From assembly GCA_014960805.1 (NCBI GenBank), contig CP063163.1, positions 2,932,001 to 2,996,000 of the forward strand: a stretch of DNA of 64,000 nucleotides, read 5' to 3'. The notes beneath the pieces are model-generated. The model did not search any database, was not told the DNA's origin, and worked only from the letters and a program-made list of their open reading frames with translations. The position numbers and the translations under genes are program-made. The first letter of the stretch is position 1. Each line of letters starts with the position of its first letter. Origin of the DNA: Cytobacillus suaedae (lineage in GTDB: Bacteria > Bacillota > Bacilli > Bacillales > Bacillaceae_L). Of the stretch, positions 28,725-38,128 are shown one piece after another.

Positions 28725-29759
28725 TCAAGCACGTTCACCTAATACATTAGAGAGATCTTCCATCTCATGGGTTTTTCCACGGGCCATTAAACTGTCAACA
28801 GCATCTTTAGCGTTTTTATTATTGAATAGTACATCATACAACGCAAAGGTAATAGGCATTTTCACATTCATTTTATTGGCAAGTTGATATGCAGCCTTGG
28901 TTGTGCGAACACCCTCCACAACCATACCCATGTTTTCAAGTACTTGATCTAAATTTTGACCTTTACCTAGCATATTTCCTGCACGCCAATTTCGAGAATG
29001 CACACTCGTACATGTAACAATAAGATCGCCAATACCTGTCAGTCCAGAAAAAGTTAATGGATTTGCTCCCATTGCCGTCCCTAACCTTGCAATTTCTGCT
29101 AGCCCTCTTGTTATTAATGCTGCTTTCGCATTGTCACCATAGCCAAGGCCATCTGTAATACCTGCGGCTAATGCAATAATGTTTTTTAAGGCACCACCAA
29201 TTTCTACCCCAACGATATCCGGATTTGTGTATACACGAAAATGCTGATTAATAAATAAATCTTGTACAAATTCAGCCGACTTTATATCTTTTGAGGAAAC
29301 CGTAACTGTGGTTGGATGTCTTAAACTAACTTCCTCTGCATGACTTGGGCCTGATAACACAACTACATTTTTTAATAACCGTTCAGGCATCTCATCCTCA
29401 ATGATTTCGGATACTCTCATAAAGGTATCCGGCTCGATCCCTTTACTAACGTGAACAACTGTAAGAGGAGTGTTAATAACTAAACAAATATTCTTTAACA
29501 CTTCCCTAATTGCTTTGGTTGGCACAGCAAGAACAATCGTATCAATTCCAATGAGAGCTTCCTCTAACAAATAATGCCCCTTAATTGAAGTGGGAAGCTT
29601 AATACCAGGAAGATACTTTTCATTTGTATGTTTTAGATTCACTTCATTGATTTGATCTTTTTTATGCCCCCAGAGTCTTACCTCATGACCATTGTCAGCA
29701 AGTACCATTGATAAAGCAGTACCCCAACTTCCGGCTCCTACTACTGTAATTTTCCCCAT
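28725..29759 (-). CDS. gpsA: Glycerol-3-phosphate dehydrogenase [NAD(P)+]
   Basis: Reduces dihydroxyacetone phosphate to sn-glycerol 3-phosphate for phospholipid synthesis. The 344-residue protein has the dinucleotide motif [10 protein letters not shown] at 8-17, [15 protein letters not shown], the catalytic lysine in [14 protein letters not shown], and [13 protein letters not shown] with [15 protein letters not shown]. It follows der by 73 bases; the two are probably cotranscribed as in B. subtilis. Confidence 0.96.
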   Translation of the reverse strand: MGKITVVGAGSWGTALSMVLADNGHEVRLWGHKKDQINEVNLKHTNEKYLPGIKLPTSIKGHYLLEEALIGIDTIVLAVPTKAIREVLKNICLVINTPLTVVHVSKGIEPDTFMRVSEIIEDEMPERLLKNVVVLSGPSHAEEVSLRHPTTVTVSSKDIKSAEFVQDLFINQHFRVYTNPDIVGVEIGGALKNIIALAAGITDGLGYGDNAKAALITRGLAEIARLGTAMGANPLTFSGLTGIGDLIVTCTSVHSRNWRAGNMLGKGQNLDQVLENMGMVVEGVRTTKAAYQLANKMNVKMPITFALYDVLFNNKNAKDAVDSLMARGKTHEMEDLSNVLGERA

Positions 29760-29832
29760 AACGACTCACCCCTTATTTATTGCTAAACTTAAGCAAACCT
29801 AAAGCTTAAATCCATAGATAGATCAGGCTTGT

Positions 29833-31143
29833 CTATTTTCGCGCTCTCGCTATCAACTTAATTGGAGTACCTTCGAATCCAAAAGCCTCGCGCAGCCTGT
29901 TTTCTAAAAATCTTTCGTAAGAAAAATGCATAAGTTCTGGTTCGTTAACAAACACCACGAATGTTGGTGGCTTAACAGCAACTTGTGTAACATAGTAGAT
30001 TTTTAATCTAACTCCCTTATCAGCAGGTGCAGGATTCATAGCAACAGCATCCATGATTACATCATTAAGAACATTCGTTGGAACACGCATTGCATGATTT
30101 TCACTCGCTAAGTCAATCATCGGGATTAATGTATGTGTACGTTTTTTGGTTAAGGCAGATAAGAAAACAACCGGAGCATAATCTAAGAATAAGAAATGCG
30201 CTTTTATTTTTTCTTCAAATTCCTTCATTGTTTTTTCATCTTTCTCAATTGCATCCCATTTATTTACCACAATAACAACCGCTCTGCCTGCTTCATGTGC
30301 ATATCCAGCAATTTTCTTGTCTTGTTCAATAATTCCTTCTTCTGCATTCAGAACAACCAAAACGACATCAGAGCGCTCAATCGCCCTCAAGGCTCTTAAT
30401 ACACTGTATTTTTCTGTTGTTTCATACACTTTTCCTTTTTTTCTCATTCCAGCTGTATCAATAATGACATATTCTCGGCCATCGAATTTATATTTCGTAT
30501 CAATGGCATCACGGGTTGTACCGGCAATATCACTTACAATTACCCGTTCCTCACCAAGCAAAGCATTGACTAATGAGGATTTTCCAACATTAGGGCGCCC
30601 AATCAAGCTAAATTTTATGATTTCATCATCATATTCTTCTGGTTGATTTGTAGGAAAGTTTGCTATTACAGCATCCAATAAATCTCCAAGCCCTAAACCG
30701 TGAGAGCCAGAAATTGGGTATGGTTCACCAAATCCAAGGGCATAGAAATCATAGATTTGATCTCTCATTTCAGGATTGTCCACTTTATTTATACCTAGAA
30801 CAACAGGTTTCTCAGAGCGATAAAGAATTTTTGCCACTTCTTCATCTGCACTTGTTACACCTTCACGCCCATTAGCAATAAATACGATAACATCAGCTTC
30901 ATCAATGGCGATTTCTGCCTGATGTCTAATTTGGGCAAGAAATGGCGCATCTCCGATCTCAATTCCGCCTGTATCAATAATGTTAAACTCTTTACTTAAC
31001 CATTCAGCTGAACTATAGATTCTATCTCTCGTTACCCCGGGTATATCTTCTACAATTGAAATTCTTTCTCCAACAATCCTATTAAATATCGTTGATTTAC
31101 CCACATTTGGCCTTCCAACAATCGCAACAACAGGTTTCGGCAT
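29833..31143 (-). CDS. der: Ribosome-associated GTPase Der (EngA)
   Basis: Essential GTPase with two tandem G domains that helps assemble the 50S subunit. The 436-residue protein, the B. subtilis length, has G1 motifs GRPNVGKST (10-18) and GRPNVGKSS (near 183), DTGGIE and DTAGMR, NKVDNP and NKWDAI, and a C-terminal KH-like domain. The start ATG 31143 is followed by [12 protein letters not shown], the standard N-terminus. Confidence 0.97.
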   Translation of the reverse strand: MPKPVVAIVGRPNVGKSTIFNRIVGERISIVEDIPGVTRDRIYSSAEWLSKEFNIIDTGGIEIGDAPFLAQIRHQAEIAIDEADVIVFIANGREGVTSADEEVAKILYRSEKPVVLGINKVDNPEMRDQIYDFYALGFGEPYPISGSHGLGLGDLLDAVIANFPTNQPEEYDDEIIKFSLIGRPNVGKSSLVNALLGEERVIVSDIAGTTRDAIDTKYKFDGREYVIIDTAGMRKKGKVYETTEKYSVLRALRAIERSDVVLVVLNAEEGIIEQDKKIAGYAHEAGRAVVIVVNKWDAIEKDEKTMKEFEEKIKAHFLFLDYAPVVFLSALTKKRTHTLIPMIDLASENHAMRVPTNVLNDVIMDAVAMNPAPADKGVRLKIYYVTQVAVKPPTFVVFVNEPELMHFSYERFLENRLREAFGFEGTPIKLIARARK

Positions 31144-31312
31144 CTACAACACCCTTCCTTCACTATATATTAATTAGACAACCTATTTATTCGATTCTAA
31201 TAAAAGTACTTTTTAAATATTGTTCCTAAACATTTAATGAATAATAAGTAACTCGTATGTATGTTGGTTCACTTTATTATAAGGTTTCACCTATATATTA
31301 TAAGTTCCTAGT

Positions 31313-31341
31313 AAAGAAACCCTTCCGAATCGAAGAAGGGT
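31313..31341 (-). terminator. Terminator after ypzH
   Basis: ACCCTTC pairs with GAAGGGT across a 9-base loop, followed by a T-rich tail with one C on the minus strand. It lies about 50 bases past the ypzH stop and ends the yphA-yphB-ypzH unit. Confidence 0.75.
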
Positions 31342-31393
31342 CTAACTGTTTTATTCTATCAAAAATGTAAACATTCAACAATGATAACATAAT

Positions 31394-31579
31394 TTAATGC
31401 TTGACAATGACATAAAGGTCATCCCCTAAGCCATGTGCTATACCATCTAAAATTGCTTCTAAATTAGCAGCAATAAACTCCATCTCTTCTTTTGAGTCAC
31501 AAGTAAAAATAGCTGGTCCACCTTTAACTTTATTAGGATTTGTTGTTACTGCAGCCAAGATATATTTCTCTAAATTCAT
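31394..31579 (-). CDS. ypzH: Capping complex subunit for YIEGIA (YpzH-type)
   Basis: A 61-residue soluble protein whose sequence (MNLEKYILAAVTTNPNKVKG, then GGPAIFTCDSKEEMEFIAANLE) fits the small protein that always accompanies the YIEGIA membrane protein in spore formers. The start overlaps the yphB stop by 4 bases (ATGA), indicating coupled translation and a likely complex. The biochemical role is not known. Confidence 0.8.
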   Translation of the reverse strand: MNLEKYILAAVTTNPNKVKGGPAIFTCDSKEEMEFIAANLEAILDGIAHGLGDDLYVIVKH

Positions 31580-32472
31580 TCCAATCTTCGCCCTTTCTTA
31601 TTAGCCTTGGACTCCGTTGGCATCCGAATTGCATTTTCAAGGGTAGGTACCTGTCCTATAATTGCAATTGCTTTCTCAATGTCTTTCTCTTGTGGTAAAA
31701 CAAAAACACCAACACGACCATCATCTAAATCTCTCTTAGCAAGTGGGACTAGTGCAGGTGTACCTGAATCTCGATAAACCCCTAGTGCCGTTGAGATATC
31801 ATGTAGAATTGCTTGTCGTTGACCAAGGTTTGCTATTGTAGACCGAGCATTAAAGTTTTTTGGCTTTAAGATAAATCCCATGCCATATCTTAAAACTTCT
31901 TCTTGTCTTGCTGGAATCCCAATGTTCATTATGTAAATATTGTCAACATAAAGTCCTGGCCCATCAAATCGCGGTTGTACAAATTCGATATCCACTATCT
32001 CTTTCAATCTACTTCCAGACATAAGTTTTTTTGAAACGAAAATCGTTAGAATGCCAACAATAATACCAGCCCATACATTTAAAGCCAAGTAAGCAAGTGT
32101 TGTAAAAAACGAGGATAGTATAACTAAATAATTTCTACTTTCAAACGCAATCGCAATTCCTTCAATATACGTTTTACCCCGAGTAACTAGTTCATATTGA
32201 TCTAGTTCCGTCAGTGTATTTCGCTCCATATTACGGACATCTCTAAATTGCGATGCCGCAATGGTTAAAAAAGTAATAGCGGTAAACTCTTGTTCCATTA
32301 TTGCTGGAACAGCTACTGTTCCTAAGCCTGCAGCTATAAAGCCAAGTGCCACATGAATTATTTTTCCATGTAGATATGTTGGGTATTGTCTGTAATCTGT
32401 TTTGAGCATGTAAACCCTTGATATAACTCCAAAAAACACACCTAACAAAATTGGATATGTGTATTCATTCAT
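31576..32472 (-). CDS. yphB: YIEGIA family membrane protein YphB
   Basis: A 298-residue protein carrying the family name motif YIEGIA (near residue 118) after an acidic and basic linker. Four to five hydrophobic helices lie in the N-terminal half (about 3-20, 40-62, 70-85 and 130-165) and a soluble C-terminal domain contains LGQRQAILHDISTALGVY and VGVFVLPQEKD. ATG 32472 lies one base past the yphA stop; AAAGGAGA is 13 bases ahead. The module is found in endospore formers, so a sporulation role is inferred. Partner is ypzH. Confidence 0.82.
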   Translation of the reverse strand: MNEYTYPILLGVFFGVISRVYMLKTDYRQYPTYLHGKIIHVALGFIAAGLGTVAVPAIMEQEFTAITFLTIAASQFRDVRNMERNTLTELDQYELVTRGKTYIEGIAIAFESRNYLVILSSFFTTLAYLALNVWAGIIVGILTIFVSKKLMSGSRLKEIVDIEFVQPRFDGPGLYVDNIYIMNIGIPARQEEVLRYGMGFILKPKNFNARSTIANLGQRQAILHDISTALGVYRDSGTPALVPLAKRDLDDGRVGVFVLPQEKDIEKAIAIIGQVPTLENAIRMPTESKANKKGRRLE

Positions 32473-32473
32473 A

Positions 32474-33025
32474 TTATCCGTGTTTCTCCTTTGTTGTTTT
32501 TTCAAAATATGTATCAAAGTAATTGACTGAATGTTCTAGAGCACTCCAAACAAATAAGGTAAACACACTTATTGCCATTACATCAAAAAAGGAAAGAGCA
32601 CCGATTTCGTAATCAAAAGGGAAATTTTTTAAAATGAACGCATAAAGTAATTCGCCCTGACAAGCCCCAATCATTAAACAGAGTATTCTTTTTTTTCGTT
32701 CTTTTACCAATAAGATTGTGAGATACACTAAACAAAAAACGAGCATAATTATGCGATTAAACACGACCCAAATTGGATCAAACAGTTCAAATAAATGGAA
32801 ACTAACATAGGCAGTAGTTATCGTTAGCGTACAAACAAGTAAATATGCAACCTTTTTATAATTATTTTTTTCTAAAAACATTGCTAGAATGACATAACAA
32901 CTTAGTAGAGTAATTCCTAGTGAGGCATTAATTTTAAATATATCTATAGCAATTACTTTGTTGGAGAAGATAATTAAAAGTAGAATGATAACTGTATATA
33001 GAAATCTTTCTTTACTTTTATTCAT
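32474..33025 (-). CDS. yphA: YphA-like membrane protein
   Basis: A 183-residue integral membrane protein with about six hydrophobic segments and a charged C-terminus (YFEKTTKEKHG). It sits directly ahead of yphB, as YphA does in B. subtilis. Assignment rests mainly on position and topology, since the family is poorly conserved. No catalytic residues are visible. It is the first gene of the yphA-yphB-ypzH unit and diverges from ypzI. Confidence 0.7.
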   Translation of the reverse strand: MNKSKERFLYTVIILLLIIFSNKVIAIDIFKINASLGITLLSCYVILAMFLEKNNYKKVAYLLVCTLTITTAYVSFHLFELFDPIWVVFNRIIMLVFCLVYLTILLVKERKKRILCLMIGACQGELLYAFILKNFPFDYEIGALSFFDVMAISVFTLFVWSALEHSVNYFDTYFEKTTKEKHG

Positions 33026-33200
33026 GAAAAAAGTTGTAATTATCCAAAAAAACCAAGCAATTCAATAAAAAAAGGTACCTTCCATTTCCACCCTCCTACA
33101 CTCTCATTATGACTCGTTTGCAATGATATTAACCCTAAAAGTTGTATAAAAATGAGTAAGACTTCTAATACTACGGGAATAAGAAAGGAGTGTGGATGAA

Positions 33201-33335
33201 GTGGGTAAAGACCGTCAAGAGAAAAAGTTAAAAGAGAGTAAGAGAGTTGAGTCTGATCGCGACCAATCCATTGATTATCCTGGGTCTACAAGGCTAGAAA
33301 GCCCAGAAGAATCTAGAGAGCGCAACGAACATTAA
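33201..33335 (+). CDS. ypzI: Small hydrophilic protein YpzI
   Basis: A 44-codon gene with a GTG start, preceded by AAAGGAG 10 bases upstream. The product MGKDRQEKKLKESKRVESD then SIDYPGSTRLESPEESRE matches the YpzI family, also about 43-44 residues. It is highly charged, probably unfolded, and its role is unknown. It converges on fni and shares a two-way terminator with it. Confidence 0.82.
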   Translation: MGKDRQEKKLKESKRVESDRDQSIDYPGSTRLESPEESRERNEH

Positions 33336-33347
33336 TTAATTATAGGA

Positions 33348-33376
33348 TAAAAAAAACGCCCAATAAGGGCGTTTTA
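33348..33376. terminator. Bidirectional terminator between ypzI and fni
   Basis: AACGCCC and GGGCGTT form a tight stem with a 5-base loop. The minus strand has a run of eight T (strong, for fni); the plus strand has TTTTATC (weaker, for ypzI). Confidence 0.85.
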
Positions 33377-34426
33377 TCGTCTATGACTATATTTTGTTGT
33401 GTCAATTCCTCTTTGATTAAGCCAATGGAATGTTTCTCCCTTAATAATAACAGGAGATTTCTGTAGTTCACTTATTGTTTTCGTACCTAAGGCAGTCATG
33501 ATATATTTCAAATCTGCTTTCATTTGATCAATCTGCTCTATTAGTTTTTCTTGTCCTTCTTGTAGAAGGATTTTTAAGAAAAGTCCTGCAAACGCAGCTG
33601 CAGAGGCTCCTAAAGCAATGGATTTTGCAATATCTAATGCATTCTGAAGTCCTCCAGAACTAATGATAGGCATAGGTTTTGTCAGATTTGACACTTCGGC
33701 TATTGATGCAGCCGTCGGGATTCCCCATTCATCAAAAAAGTCCAGTCTACGGTTAGTTCTGTTATTTTCAATACGTGCAAAATTTGTTCCTCCAAAACCA
33801 CCTATATCTAGAATGGAGACACCAATATTTTCTAACTGGTAAGCAGTTTCTTTACTTAATCCAAACCCTACTTCTTTAACAATTACCGGGATTTGAACTG
33901 AGTTCACTATTTTTTCAATCCTTCTTAAGGCTCCTGAAAAATTTCGTTCCCCTTCAGGCATCGCTAGTTCTTGAATAACGTTCAAGTGAATTTGAATTCC
34001 GTTCGCCTCAATCATATCGATTGCAGATAATGCATCATCGACTGTTGCTTCACTACCAAGGTTTGCAAAAAGCACACCTGTTGGATTCACTTCTCTGACA
34101 ACCTCATAAGTAAACCTTTCACTAGGATCCTTAATAGCAGACATTTGTGATCCAACTGCCATTCCTAATCCACATTCCTTGGCCACTTCACTTAACAATC
34201 TATTTACTTTTCTTGTTTGTTCTCCACCGCCGCCAGTCATAGCATTGATAAAAATAGGCGAACTTATAGAAAGTTCGCCTATACTAGTCTGTAAATTAAT
34301 CTCGTTTACAGAGGTATTTGGTAAGCTTTGGTGAACAAAGGTTATATCATCCAAACCATGAGTCTTATCCTGCCCTGTTGATATTGCATGTTGTATATGT
34401 TCTAGTTTGCGCTTTGCTCTGCTCAC
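33374..34426 (-). CDS. fni: Type 2 isopentenyl-diphosphate delta-isomerase
   Basis: FMN-dependent interconversion of IPP and DMAPP, supplying allylic primer for isoprenoids such as the menaquinone side chain made by HepS/HepT. The 350-residue barrel shows [12 protein letters not shown] near 76-87, [41 protein letters not shown] and [11 protein letters not shown], the conserved FMN and substrate stretches. ATG 34426 starts [11 protein letters not shown]. It lies 12 bases past ypfD, probably in one unit. Confidence 0.95.
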   Translation of the reverse strand: MSRAKRKLEHIQHAISTGQDKTHGLDDITFVHQSLPNTSVNEINLQTSIGELSISSPIFINAMTGGGGEQTRKVNRLLSEVAKECGLGMAVGSQMSAIKDPSERFTYEVVREVNPTGVLFANLGSEATVDDALSAIDMIEANGIQIHLNVIQELAMPEGERNFSGALRRIEKIVNSVQIPVIVKEVGFGLSKETAYQLENIGVSILDIGGFGGTNFARIENNRTNRRLDFFDEWGIPTAASIAEVSNLTKPMPIISSGGLQNALDIAKSIALGASAAAFAGLFLKILLQEGQEKLIEQIDQMKADLKYIMTALGTKTISELQKSPVIIKGETFHWLNQRGIDTTKYSHRR

Positions 34427-34438
34427 AATTTATCACCA

Positions 34439-35593
34439 TTATTTTAAGTCGTTTAATTTATTTAACTTATCACCAATCAGCTCACCAAGCTGAAAGCCTG
34501 ATGTTTCTTCTTGCTGTTGTTGGTATTCAGTATAATCTGCATTTGAAGTGTCTTCTTCAAGTTCTTTAATGCTTAGAGAGATACGACGTTGGTCGCCATC
34601 ATTAACTTCAAGAACTTTTACATTTACTTTCTGACCTACTTTTAAAACCTCTCCTGGACTTCCGATGTGTTTATGAGAGATTTGAGAGATATGAACCAGA
34701 CCTTCGACACCAGGTAAAACCTCAACAAATGCTCCAAATTGAACAAGGCGTCTTACAACCCCTTCAATAACATCTCCACGCGAAATTTTCTCAGAAATAT
34801 TTTCCCATGGTCCAGGTAATGTTTCTTTAATAGACAATGAGATTCTTTCATTGTCACGATCAATTGATAACACTTTTACATTAACCTTTTCTCCCTCTTG
34901 CACAACATCGGAAGGCTTATCGATGTGATTATGAGAAAGTTGAGAAATGTGAACTAATCCGTCAATTCCTCCAATATCTACAAACGCTCCAAAATCTGTT
35001 AAACGCTGAACTGTACCTTCAATTACCGATCCTACTTTTATTGCATCAAAAAGTTCTTGCTTCTTTGTTGCTTGGTTCTGTTCAACGACCGCTCGGTGGG
35101 ATAGAATAACTCGATTTTTCTCACGGTCTAGCTCAACAATCTTAACTGCTAGTGATTTCCCTTTGTAGTCTGAGAAATCCTCAACAAAGTGTGCCTCAAC
35201 TAGAGATGCGGGAATAAATCCTCTTACACCAAGATCTACAACTAAGCCACCTTTTACAACATCCTTAACATCAGTGTCAAATATTTCACCTGAGTTGAAT
35301 TTATGCTCTAATACCTCCCAGGCCTTATCAGCTTGAGCGGCTCTTTTAGACAAGATAAGCGCATCCTCTTCAACCTTGATAACTTTTAACTCTAATTCTT
35401 CACCTTCTGAAACAACATCACTAGCCTTTTCAACATGTAGACTTGAAAGTTCACTAATTGGAATGATTCCATCCAATTTACTACCACTTACATCTACAAG
35501 TACTTGCTTTTCTTCTACTTTTGAAACTTTACCTGTTATTACTTCTCCAACCTCTAAATCTCTTACTTCTACTTGATTCATGTCCTCGACCAT
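34439..35593 (-). CDS. ypfD: Ribosomal protein S1 homologue YpfD (four S1 domains)
   Basis: A 384-residue protein with four S1/OB RNA-binding domains, beginning near residues 15, 102, 188 and 273, each with a G-x-V...G-x-V/I...G-h-h-x-x-S pattern (for example GIIPISE, GFIPASL, GLVHISQLSH and GLVHISQISH). Gram-negative S1 has six domains; the Bacilli form is shorter and not essential in B. subtilis. Expected to bind mRNA or ribosomes in the cytosol. It is followed closely by fni. Confidence 0.95.
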   Translation of the reverse strand: MVEDMNQVEVRDLEVGEVITGKVSKVEEKQVLVDVSGSKLDGIIPISELSSLHVEKASDVVSEGEELELKVIKVEEDALILSKRAAQADKAWEVLEHKFNSGEIFDTDVKDVVKGGLVVDLGVRGFIPASLVEAHFVEDFSDYKGKSLAVKIVELDREKNRVILSHRAVVEQNQATKKQELFDAIKVGSVIEGTVQRLTDFGAFVDIGGIDGLVHISQLSHNHIDKPSDVVQEGEKVNVKVLSIDRDNERISLSIKETLPGPWENISEKISRGDVIEGVVRRLVQFGAFVEVLPGVEGLVHISQISHKHIGSPGEVLKVGQKVNVKVLEVNDGDQRRISLSIKELEEDTSNADYTEYQQQQEETSGFQLGELIGDKLNKLNDLK

Positions 35594-35734
35594 TCCAATT
35601 ACCTCCTTATATCCCTACAGCTTTACACTTAGAAAAAAATAAAAAAAATATATGTATCCTAAGAAAGATTAATAAACCTCTATTATCTAACTTCTAATAA
35701 ATATATCTTTTTGTCAAGTTATTAGTACACTCAA

Positions 35735-36313
35735 TTAGGATTTTTCTAAAAGCTCCCTTATTGAATTCATAATTTCTTCAGTCGTTTCTTCGGCTGAAGC
35801 CTTTTGCTCTCTTAACCGATTCATATCAATAGGCTCACCGAATACTACCTTTAATTTACCAAATACTTTATAAGGGCCAATAATTGCACATGGGACAACA
35901 GATGCTTCAGAACGTGTTGCAAAGAAACCAGCTCCAGCTAGCCCCTTCCCTAATTTGCCGTCTTTGCTTCTTGTTCCTTCAGGAAACAATCCTAGTACAC
36001 TATCCTCTTTAAGTACTTTTAGTCCCTTTCGAAGGGCCTCACGGTCACTCATACCTCTTTTTACTGGGAAGGCATTTAACTTGGGTACTAGTTGACCAAG
36101 TACTGGTACTCGAAAAAGCTCTTCTTTTGCCATAAAATGAATGGGTCTTGGTGTAGAAATCCCAACTATAATTGGATCAAAGTTATTAATATGATTAGAG
36201 CATATTAAAACTGACCCACTATTAGGGATTTTTTCTACCCCTACTACTTCAACTCTGTACAGGGGATTGAATACGATAGAAGCTAATCCTTTTGCGAAAG
36301 AATAAAGGTTCAA
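35735..36313 (-). CDS. plsC: 1-acyl-sn-glycerol-3-phosphate acyltransferase (probable TTG start)
   Basis: Acylates lysophosphatidate to phosphatidate in membrane lipid synthesis. The 192-residue protein has the catalytic HX4D motif NHINNFD (H41 to D46) and the glycerophosphate-binding PEGTRS at 111-116, plus FPVKRG. The start appears to be TTG 36313, 7 bases past the cmk stop, since an in-frame stop lies just before; AAAGGA is 14 bases upstream, a weak spacing. An acyltransferase in this place follows cmk in many Bacilli, though not in B. subtilis as I recall. Confidence 0.9.
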   Translation of the reverse strand: MNLYSFAKGLASIVFNPLYRVEVVGVEKIPNSGSVLICSNHINNFDPIIVGISTPRPIHFMAKEELFRVPVLGQLVPKLNAFPVKRGMSDREALRKGLKVLKEDSVLGLFPEGTRSKDGKLGKGLAGAGFFATRSEASVVPCAIIGPYKVFGKLKVVFGEPIDMNRLREQKASAEETTEEIMNSIRELLEKS

Positions 36314-36320
36314 ATTTCAA

Positions 36321-36992
36321 TCAATTCCTTTCTACAACCAAATCCATGATTCTGTCGACAACCTCATTGATTGATAAGGATGTTGTATCAATAACAACAG
36401 CATCCTCAGCCTTACGAAGTGGAGCAACTTCTCTTTCAGAATCAAGTTTATCTCGTGTTTCAATTTCTTTCATAAGAACATCCAAATTTGATTCGTAACC
36501 CTTAGAAAGATTCTCTTCATGACGGCGTTTTGCACGTTGGAGGGCGGAAGCTAATAAGAACACTTTTACCTCTGCATCAGGTAATACATGTGTTCCAATA
36601 TCTCTCCCATCCATAACGACTCCGCCATTTTCAGCTAATTTCTGCTGACGTCTTACCATTTCTTCTCGTACTTTACGATGCTTTGCAACAATAGAAACCG
36701 AATTTGTAACTTCAGATGAGCGAATTGTTTCAGTAACCTCTTCTCCATTTAGAAAAACTAATTGACCTTTTTCACTAGGCTTTAGTTGAATAAGCGTATA
36801 ATTCAAGGTAGTCATTAATTGTTCCTCATCATTAAGGTCATTGTTATTTTTTTTGGCGATAAAGGTTAATGCCCTATACATTGCTCCAGTATCTATATAT
36901 ATGTATGATAGTTTTTCTGCAATTATTTTGGCTACTGTACTTTTCCCAGCTGCTGCTGGTCCATCAATCGCAATAGATATACTTTTTTTCAT
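36321..36992 (-). CDS. cmk: Cytidylate kinase
   Basis: Phosphorylates CMP and dCMP. The 223-residue protein has the P-loop GPAAAGKS (11-18), [10 protein letters not shown], the CMP-binding [12 protein letters not shown] and the lid region RAKRRHEE. Length matches the short Gram-positive form. It follows ypfB by about 58 bases and precedes plsC, forming part of the ypfA-ypfB-cmk-plsC run. Confidence 0.96.
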   Translation of the reverse strand: MKKSISIAIDGPAAAGKSTVAKIIAEKLSYIYIDTGAMYRALTFIAKKNNNDLNDEEQLMTTLNYTLIQLKPSEKGQLVFLNGEEVTETIRSSEVTNSVSIVAKHRKVREEMVRRQQKLAENGGVVMDGRDIGTHVLPDAEVKVFLLASALQRAKRRHEENLSKGYESNLDVLMKEIETRDKLDSEREVAPLRKAEDAVVIDTTSLSINEVVDRIMDLVVERN

Positions 36993-37050
36993 GTTGAAAA
37001 CTACAACCTCCTAGTTGATAAGACTACTATGAATACTAAGTTTAGAATTT

Positions 37051-37236
37051 TTAATCACCTTCTAAAATCATTGTTTCAATTGTTTTAGTATACTTATCCC
37101 CATTAACACCCTCATAATCCTGTATTTTCGATATATAAGGAGTTAGACCACTTTGGAGTAATAACAATTGAGCAATAATTAAGAAGATGAATTGGATCAC
37201 TGCTAACTTAAATAGAATACCTTCAAATCTTTTCAT
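37051..37236 (-). CDS. ypfB: Small membrane protein YpfB (DUF5359)
   Basis: A 61-residue protein with one N-terminal transmembrane helix (about 9-30, FKLAVIQFIFLIIAQLLLLQ) and a hydrophilic tail containing DYEGVNGDKYTKTIE. It matches the YpfB family in size, order and C-terminal sequence. Function unknown; it lies between ypfA and cmk. Confidence 0.8.
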   Translation of the reverse strand: MKRFEGILFKLAVIQFIFLIIAQLLLLQSGLTPYISKIQDYEGVNGDKYTKTIETMILEGD

Positions 37237-37293
37237 TTTACATAGCTCCTACTAGTTTTTAGTACTAGTATGTAAAATATTATAAAATCTATA

Positions 37294-37959
37294 CTATGAG
37301 CTAGGAAGCCCTTTCTTTCTAGATAGTAATTGGCGTTCAAAGCAGAACTTTATTAAAAGTTGTCGTTCGTTTTCTTTTACTTCAATCAATTCAAGAGAAG
37401 CTTTATCACGTTCACCATTCTCTCCAGGGACTATTCTTATCACTTTACTAGTGAGTTTTAGATAACCATACTCACCTGAGAGTAAAGGTAGAACAAACCA
37501 AGTATGAATATGTAAGCCTGGCTTGACTCTAGAGTTATTTGGTAAGATTAAAAGTGCACCACCTGCACTAATATCACTTGTAACCGTTACAAATGGATTA
37601 AACTCTTTGTTGGTAGGATGAACTGCTACATCAATTGCAGTGTCAATTCGAACATATTGTCTCCTTTGTATACGGACCAATCCATCTTTCCCAGGGTAAG
37701 TAAGAATAATCATTGGGATTGTCTGCTTATACCTTCCTACTACTACTGTTTCGAACAAATAAACAGTGTTGTCCTTTCCAACAAATGAAGCCCTTAATTG
37801 AGTTCCATCAATTAAAAATACTGTTCTACCTGTTTGTTCATTAATGGGATAGTCAATGTAAAGTTTTTCTCCCTTTTTTTCAACTACCCTACATCTATAT
37901 TTTTCACCATCAACATTGTTTATTGGTTCAAGGGTGACTGTTTCTCCTATATTTAACAA
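37294..37959 (-). CDS. ypfA: PilZ-domain cyclic-di-GMP receptor YpfA (DgrA/MotI-like)
   Basis: A 221-residue protein with an N-terminal YcgR-N-like beta domain (about 1-93) and a C-terminal PilZ domain. The c-di-GMP signatures are complete: RRQYVR (99-104) and DISAGG (129-134, D-x-S-x-x-G). In B. subtilis the orthologue binds c-di-GMP and brakes the flagellar motor through MotA; that role is carried over by homology. It stands apart from sleB-ypeB, separated by a terminator. Confidence 0.92.
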   Translation of the reverse strand: MLNIGETVTLEPINNVDGEKYRCRVVEKKGEKLYIDYPINEQTGRTVFLIDGTQLRASFVGKDNTVYLFETVVVGRYKQTIPMIILTYPGKDGLVRIQRRQYVRIDTAIDVAVHPTNKEFNPFVTVTSDISAGGALLILPNNSRVKPGLHIHTWFVLPLLSGEYGYLKLTSKVIRIVPGENGERDKASLELIEVKENERQLLIKFCFERQLLSRKKGLPSS

Positions 37960-38079
37960 TGCGAACCACTCTCTTCATCCTAAATATCTATTAATAGAAT
38001 TAATAAAAGTAAACCCTAGATAGTTTCTTATCAATTTACATTATTTTCATAGCCTGTACTATTATTAAATCATGGATTA

Positions 38080-38114
38080 AAAAAAAGGGAAAGCTTTATT
38101 AAGCTTTCCCTTTG
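38080..38114 (-). terminator. Intrinsic terminator after ypeB
   Basis: A 13-bp perfect stem (AAAGGGAAAGCTT with AAGCTTTCCCTTT) with a 4-base loop and a T-run on the minus strand, 15 bases past the ypeB stop. Confidence 0.93.
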
Positions 38115-38128
38115 ATTAATAATGGTTC

